DNA of 64,000 nt from Tachypleus tridentatus (Eukaryota > Arthropoda > Merostomata > Xiphosura > Limulidae), in the NCBI RefSeq assembly GCF_004210375.1, contig NC_134829.1, positions 23,080,034-23,144,033 of the forward strand, read 5' to 3'. Under the pieces are notes generated by a model, which was not told the origin of the DNA, did not search any database, and saw nothing but the letters and a program-made list of their open reading frames with translations. Positions 59,587-64,000 of the stretch are shown here, piece after piece. The position numbers were made by a program, and so were the translations under genes. Numbering within the stretch: position 1 is the first letter of the stretch; every line of letters starts with the position of its first letter.

Positions 59587-60412
59587 TATCCTACGTTGTC
59601 TTGCATATGTGAAACTAATTTGCCATTATAATCAAAAGCAAAAGCTCCTCCATCTCCATAACTTGTGATTAAATGTTTTGAATGGTCAACTACTGGAACA
59701 AGGTAGATCTCCAGATAGCAGAATTAGAGTTTCCATTCAGATTCGTTTCTGACTTGAAGGAGTAAAACATACTGATAAAGTTCTGACCCTGTTTACAAAA
59801 TTCACAGTGTCTGTTCTTTTACAATAGCGTGATAAGCTGTTGTCCTGGTTTATCTTCTGTTTTCTTCACTAATTATATATCTATATATTAAAATCACAGA
59901 AACAGAGGAGTCGCTACTACTTAAAAGATTGGGCGCTCGAGCTCACAGCCGTAAGAATTTTCGGCTTTTCAAAACAATATCGATTATGGCTTTCAGTTCT
60001 GATTTTTTAAAGTACCAATTTGTGATTCTTGTGTTCTTACCAATCGAATTACATAATTAGGCCTAGATGTAGGCTTTTTCAGTAGCCGAAATGTACATCT
60101 TTAATATAGGCGGGCTTCTAAGCTTTTCGTATCAGTCAGTAGGTCTAAGTATACATGCAAAGCTTGCAAGCAATATCACGTCTTGTACGTAGTGAAAGAT
60201 TAAGTAAAATTTTCATCACAACAGATTGAACAGAGCATGAAATTCGAAAATATTACTTCCAAGCGTAAACTCCTGTGATCTAGACCTGGCAGGCCATTTG
60301 TAACTGCATCAATCTTATGTGTATATTGTGCGGTTTTCCTATGCCATTTGTTCTTATGCATGTCTAGCTGGTTTTATTGTCGAACGCCTTACTCTCCTCA
60401 GCTGCCGAAGTC
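59587..60412. other. Intergenic, nothing recognised
   Basis: Less AT-rich towards the right (GGGCGCTCGAGCTCACAGCC at 59931). No frame, repeat or splice pattern that I could support. Confidence 0.45.
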
Positions 60413-60704
60413 TGTTTGTTTGTTTGTTTGTTTGTTTTTTGGAATTTCGCACAAAGCTACTCGAAGGCTATCTGTGCTAGCCGTCCCTAATTTAGCAGTG
60501 TAAGACTAGAGGGAAGGCAGCTAGTCATCACCACCCACCGCCAACTCTTGGGCTACTCTTTTACCAACGAATAGTGGGATTGACCGTAACATTATAACGC
60601 CCCCACGGATGGGAGGGCGAGCATGTTTAGCGCGACGCGGGCGCGAACCCGCGACCCTCGGATTACGAGTGGCGCGCCTTACGCGCTTGGCCAGGCCGGG
60701 CCAG
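60413..60704 (-). mobile_element. tRNA-derived SINE, full length, 10-bp target duplication
   Basis: The best-preserved copy: (TTTG)n then GGAATTTCGCACAAAGCTAC at the left, whole body, and head ending GGCCAGGCCGGGCC at the right. Flanked by TGCCGAAGTC at 60403-60412 and 60705-60714. The head region (60630-60700) has unusual G/C substitutions relative to the other copies. Confidence 0.95.
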
Positions 60705-60714
60705 TGCCGAAGTC

Positions 60715-61271
60715 GCTGACCATAGTGTACGTTTAGTGTACAGTTAACGACAGGTTCGGACCGCTCGGATCCAGACGCGCCCTACATCACCCCCCTCTGC
60801 TCCCTTTAGTCTGAGCCTCGATTTTACAACAGGGCTCATTAGATCTGTGTTTGTGGCCCTCATTAATCCATGAAATTTCAGATTATCACCGCCCTCTAAT
60901 AAAGTGATGGTTCTTTATGGTAAAAGAACAATATATTCTCTAATTATAGATAGTAAAAATATTGTTTTTTCTTGTATAATTAGAACACAAAAGGAGCGAT
61001 TTCAACGGCCTGAAGCCTCTACTCGAATTGTATTGCTAGTTTTTGTTTAGGTGTTTTTATTTAATAGACGTACTTATAGACATTATATCACAACGTGTTT
61101 GCCTTTTGATGAGCTTTAATGGGAATAAATATATTTGTAATTGTTTAAGTATTTTTCGAGAAACTTGCAATTACTTGTGTTGTAACTAGCACACATTATT
61201 GTCCCAGCGATGTCCAGGCGATCAGTCGGCTCGGTAGTCACTGTGAAGTTCGCGCGTTCGACTCAAATACA
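60715..61271. other. Flank of the hAT-like relic, nothing recognised
   Basis: A CpG-richer stretch at 60720-60800 (TTCGGACCGCTCGGATCC) gives way to AT-rich DNA. It could include the 5' end of the neighbouring transposon, but I see no matching right end. Confidence 0.35.
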
Positions 61272-63105
61272 TTGTACAGTTCAGTCCTACTTCCATTGTG
61301 TTCTATCTTCGTTCGTTGTGCGTTAGAGTTTTTCAATAAAGACTGTATTTTAGCCTTTGAGTCATCTGGGAAACAGATTCCAATTATTACAAGCAAACGT
61401 CTGAAACTTTCCGATATTAGACAGTTCTGCAAGCCAGTTACTAGTACTACAAGTGACAATGCGGATGCAGATAATCCAACAACCTCAAGTAAAGGAATAG
61501 AAACTTGCCATACAGAGGAAATACCATGTTCATCAGAGGACGAATCTGAAAATGCTTGTGCAACTATTGCACATCATGAACCACCAGACAGTTGTCAAAC
61601 AAGTTTGTGCAGTAATGAAAAATCTGACACTCCACAGATACAATGTAGAAAGCCATATCACCCAGACGCACAACTAATATCACGACAGAAAGCAAAATCT
61701 CAAAATATCAACTTCCAGGGCAAGTGGTTTGATGAGTTCCCATGGCTGCACTTCGACAAGCAGACTCAAAAAGTCATATACTTTCATTGTGCCAAGGCAG
61801 AAAATAGAGGCCTTTTTACAGGGAAATTGTAGAGGCCAGTGGAGTATACCTTCATATCCACCGGTTTTGCAACTGGAAAAAGGCAAAACAGAAATTCAAC
61901 GAACACCAATCCTCCTCTCAGCACAGATTTGCTTTTTCTCCAGAAGTTTCACTTGATGTAACTCCAGTGATTGTCCAGCTACATGATGGAAAAAAGAAGC
62001 AGCAGGAAGAATGCAAGAGAAGTCTAGCCAAAATATTCAGAAGTTTATGTTTCTTACTGCGTCAAGGTTTAGCATTACGTGGACATACTGATACGGAGAG
62101 GAACTTCCTGCAGTTATTGAAGCTCCTAGAAGAGGAAGATCCTGAGTTTATGGCCTACTTGTCAAAGAAAACCACATTCACATCACCCCAGGCTCAGAAT
62201 GAAATAATGGAGATGTTCAGCCATCAAATACTGAGGAACATAGCACACGACGTGCAGCAAAGTAAAATCTTTGCATTAATGGTTGATGGCACTCAAGATG
62301 TTACAGGTACTGAACAGGAAGCAATATGTGTACAATACGTAGATGAGAACCTTGACGTCCATGAGATATTTATTTGTTTGTACAGTGTTTCTAGTACAAC
62401 TGGTGAAACAATATCCTCGACGATACTTTATGTACTGACTAGACCCAATTTACCACTGTGAGGATTAAGAGTACAGACTTATGATGGAGCCGCTAACATG
62501 AGTGGTGCGTACAGTAGATGCCAGGCAAAAATAAAAGAGAAGCAACCGTCAAATTTTTTTTTCACTGCGGAGCACACAAAACCAATTTAATAATGCAACA
62601 TGCATTTGAAGCTTGTGAATGTGTTCGAGATTCTATCCAGTGGGTACATCAATTTGGTGTCTTGTTTCAGAGGTCAGGCAAATACAAGACAATCTTTGAA
62701 AATATTGTATCGCCAGACAGCCACAATGGTGAAGTTAAATACATCCGCCCACTGTGTCCAACACGCTGGTTGTGCCGCCTATCTGCAATTACATGTGCTA
62801 ATGATCATTACAGTGACATTGTTGATTCTTTGTCTGAATTAGCAAATGAAAATCAGACGTAGCAGTGAAACACGAGGTCTGCTGGACAGAATGACAAAGG
62901 AAAGACAATTTTAGGATTGTTGATGACTCAGCATCCATTAGCTGCATTAGAGGACCGTGCATTCCAAGCAAAATCAGCGGCAGTATCTGGCATGATTGAA
63001 GCATCTGCAATGACAGTTGAGCAATTGCGGGTATTGCGAACAGAGAGATGTGTAATTTTCAAGAGCTCGCAAAGACATTTTAATTATTTTTATCAAACAA
63101 CATGA
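61272..63105 (+). pseudogene. hAT-like transposase relic (TTF zinc finger, DUF4371)
   Basis: Segments lie in order on the plus strand. 61272-61832: a Ser/Thr-rich N-terminus, then GKWFDEFPWLHFDKQTQK, typical of the TTF-type zinc finger found before DUF4371. 61967-62461: VQLHDGKKKQQEECKRSL, RQGLALRGHTDTERNFLQLL and ALMVDGTQDVTGTEQEA, the DUF4371 core with the first catalytic Asp (VDGTQD). 62518-62862: a region ending LCPTRWLCR, another family landmark. 62880-63100: MTQHPLAALEDRAFQAKS. A stop and a frame change near 61830, a TGA at 62461 and further shifts break it, and the C-terminal dimerisation region is not seen. Similar proteins are annotated as ZMYM1-like. An inactive transposon copy is most likely. 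Confidence 0.85.
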
Positions 63106-63209
63106 ATAGTTTTTCAGTAGATATAAATTTATCAAGGGTAATTACTAATTTTATTAATATTTTAAAATATAATTCATGCAATGAAAGTTATTAGTAACGT
63201 TGTTAAGTA

Positions 63210-63617
63210 TTAGGTTGAGGAATAATTCGTGAGCGTTTTTAAATAATTTCATTCAAGCATTACATGCAAGACTATACAATACTTCAATGCATGAACACAT
63301 TACATCCAAAACATTTATTATGATACTTTATTTCATGTAATACCTAGGTATATAGCATGCATTGTTTTAAACGAAATTGCAAGAAATTAAATGCGAAAAG
63401 CAGATGATGTCGAAAATGCTCGATTTTGTCCACTTGACATTCCATTTAATGAGCTGAAAATGAAAGCAAAAATTAAAGACATATGAAAATCAAACACACC
63501 ATCTATTAGAGCAAAAAATTATCTTCCAAATGACATGAAATATTTTGCGAAAGCGTTTCATTTATGAATATATTTTGTTAACTTGAAAAAACGCTCACGA
63601 ATTATTCCTCAACCCAA
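63210..63617. mobile_element. MITE-like element, 408 bp, TA-flanked
   Basis: Left end TTAGGTTGAGGAATAATTCG (then TGAGCGTTTTT), right end (reverse complement) TTGGGTTGAGGAATAATTCG. Inverted ends match in about 30 of 31 bases; TA on each side (63208-63209, 63618-63619). The TTAGGTTG start resembles mariner ends. The interior has no complete frame. Confidence 0.88.
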
Positions 63618-63619
63618 TA

Positions 63620-64000
63620 TAATGGCCATCTTTTATACTGTGCAGTGTGCAGGAATAAATTCATGTGGCAGTTAATTTGTGACACATTTGTCTTTATTCT
63701 ATTGACATTTTGAAAACTGTTCACAACACCTGACTTATACAAACCTACCTGGAAACCTTAAAGTATCGTGGCAACAAGATTTCTCTGTGACTGCATGTTC
63801 ACAGCTTTCAGGTTCACGTAATCAGAGATTATCAATTTGCAAATTGAACATTCCACATAAGTGGTTGCAAAAATCATCCTCCCCATCGGGTGTAAAAAAT
63901 CTACACCCCTGATTTTCATTCTTCTTCGGACTGAGTGTTTATGCACTCAACTGTGAAACCGTGGTACCGTTAATGATAGTCTGAAATTGCCATGATTTCC
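63620..64000. other. Unassigned right edge
   Basis: A 62-codon minus-strand frame (63758-63946) contains CSICKLIISDYVNLK, but a single C-x-x-C is too little to call a zinc finger. Nothing else is recognised before the window ends. Confidence 0.3.

Noticed and set aside
63758..63946. Zinc-finger-like short frame at the right edge
   Set aside because: Only one C-x-x-C pair and no further metal ligands at plausible spacing.

Overview
This window is animal nuclear DNA: AT-rich, long introns, GT-AG splice sites, and many interspersed repeats. A tRNA-headed SINE with a tRNA-Thr(CGT)-like head and a 3' tail reading AAAGCTAC...AATTC occurs at least a dozen times. From memory this SINE type is very common in horseshoe crab (Limulus/Tachypleus) genomes, so a xiphosuran chelicerate is my best guess; this is an inference, not a database result.

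Two host genes are supported, arranged tail to tail. The first, on + (1083-9127), is the 3' part of a cytosolic glutathione S-transferase, sigma-like: four exons with compatible phases give the last ~156 residues. The first ~45 residues, with the catalytic Tyr, are not seen and probably lie left of the window. The second, on - (54456 down to 16243), is a CIN85/CD2AP/Cindr-family endocytic adaptor. I could chain 13 exons with consistent phases into about 702 codons: a divergent first SH3, a canonical second SH3, a G-x-G-x-IFKDG linker, a canonical third SH3, proline- and Ser/Thr-rich exons, a capping-protein-interaction motif, and a C-terminal coiled coil. It fills about 38 kb.

The introns and the gene-to-gene gap (9.2-16.2 kb) are rich in tandem arrays: 39-bp (11.8-12.77 kb), ~39-50-bp degenerate (15.0-15.3 kb), 63-bp (16.4-16.75 kb), ~60-bp degenerate (18.2-18.6 kb), 57-bp (20.4-21.4 kb) and 29-bp purine-rich (26.9-28.15 kb). 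Several have periods divisible by three, so they give long open frames that are almost certainly not proteins. Foldback and MITE-like elements lie at 8.5, 23.8, 30.9, 33.2, 36.4, 44.7 and 63.2 kb.

Right of the adaptor (57.97-64 kb) is a transposon-rich zone: a complete-ended but coding-dead Tc1-like element (57974-59584), a well-preserved SINE with target-site duplication (60413-60704), a broken hAT-like gene of the TTF-zinc-finger/DUF4371 type (61272-63100) and a 408-bp TA-flanked MITE (63210-63617). I see no prokaryote-type operons, CRISPR, rRNA or functional tRNA genes. I found no convincing new multi-gene system. The best leads are the eroded first SH3 and the altered GSH-binding motif in the two host genes, a crossed (A-B-A'-B') inverted repeat, a foldback family, and a 63-bp intronic array carrying a 5'-splice-site-like motif in each unit.
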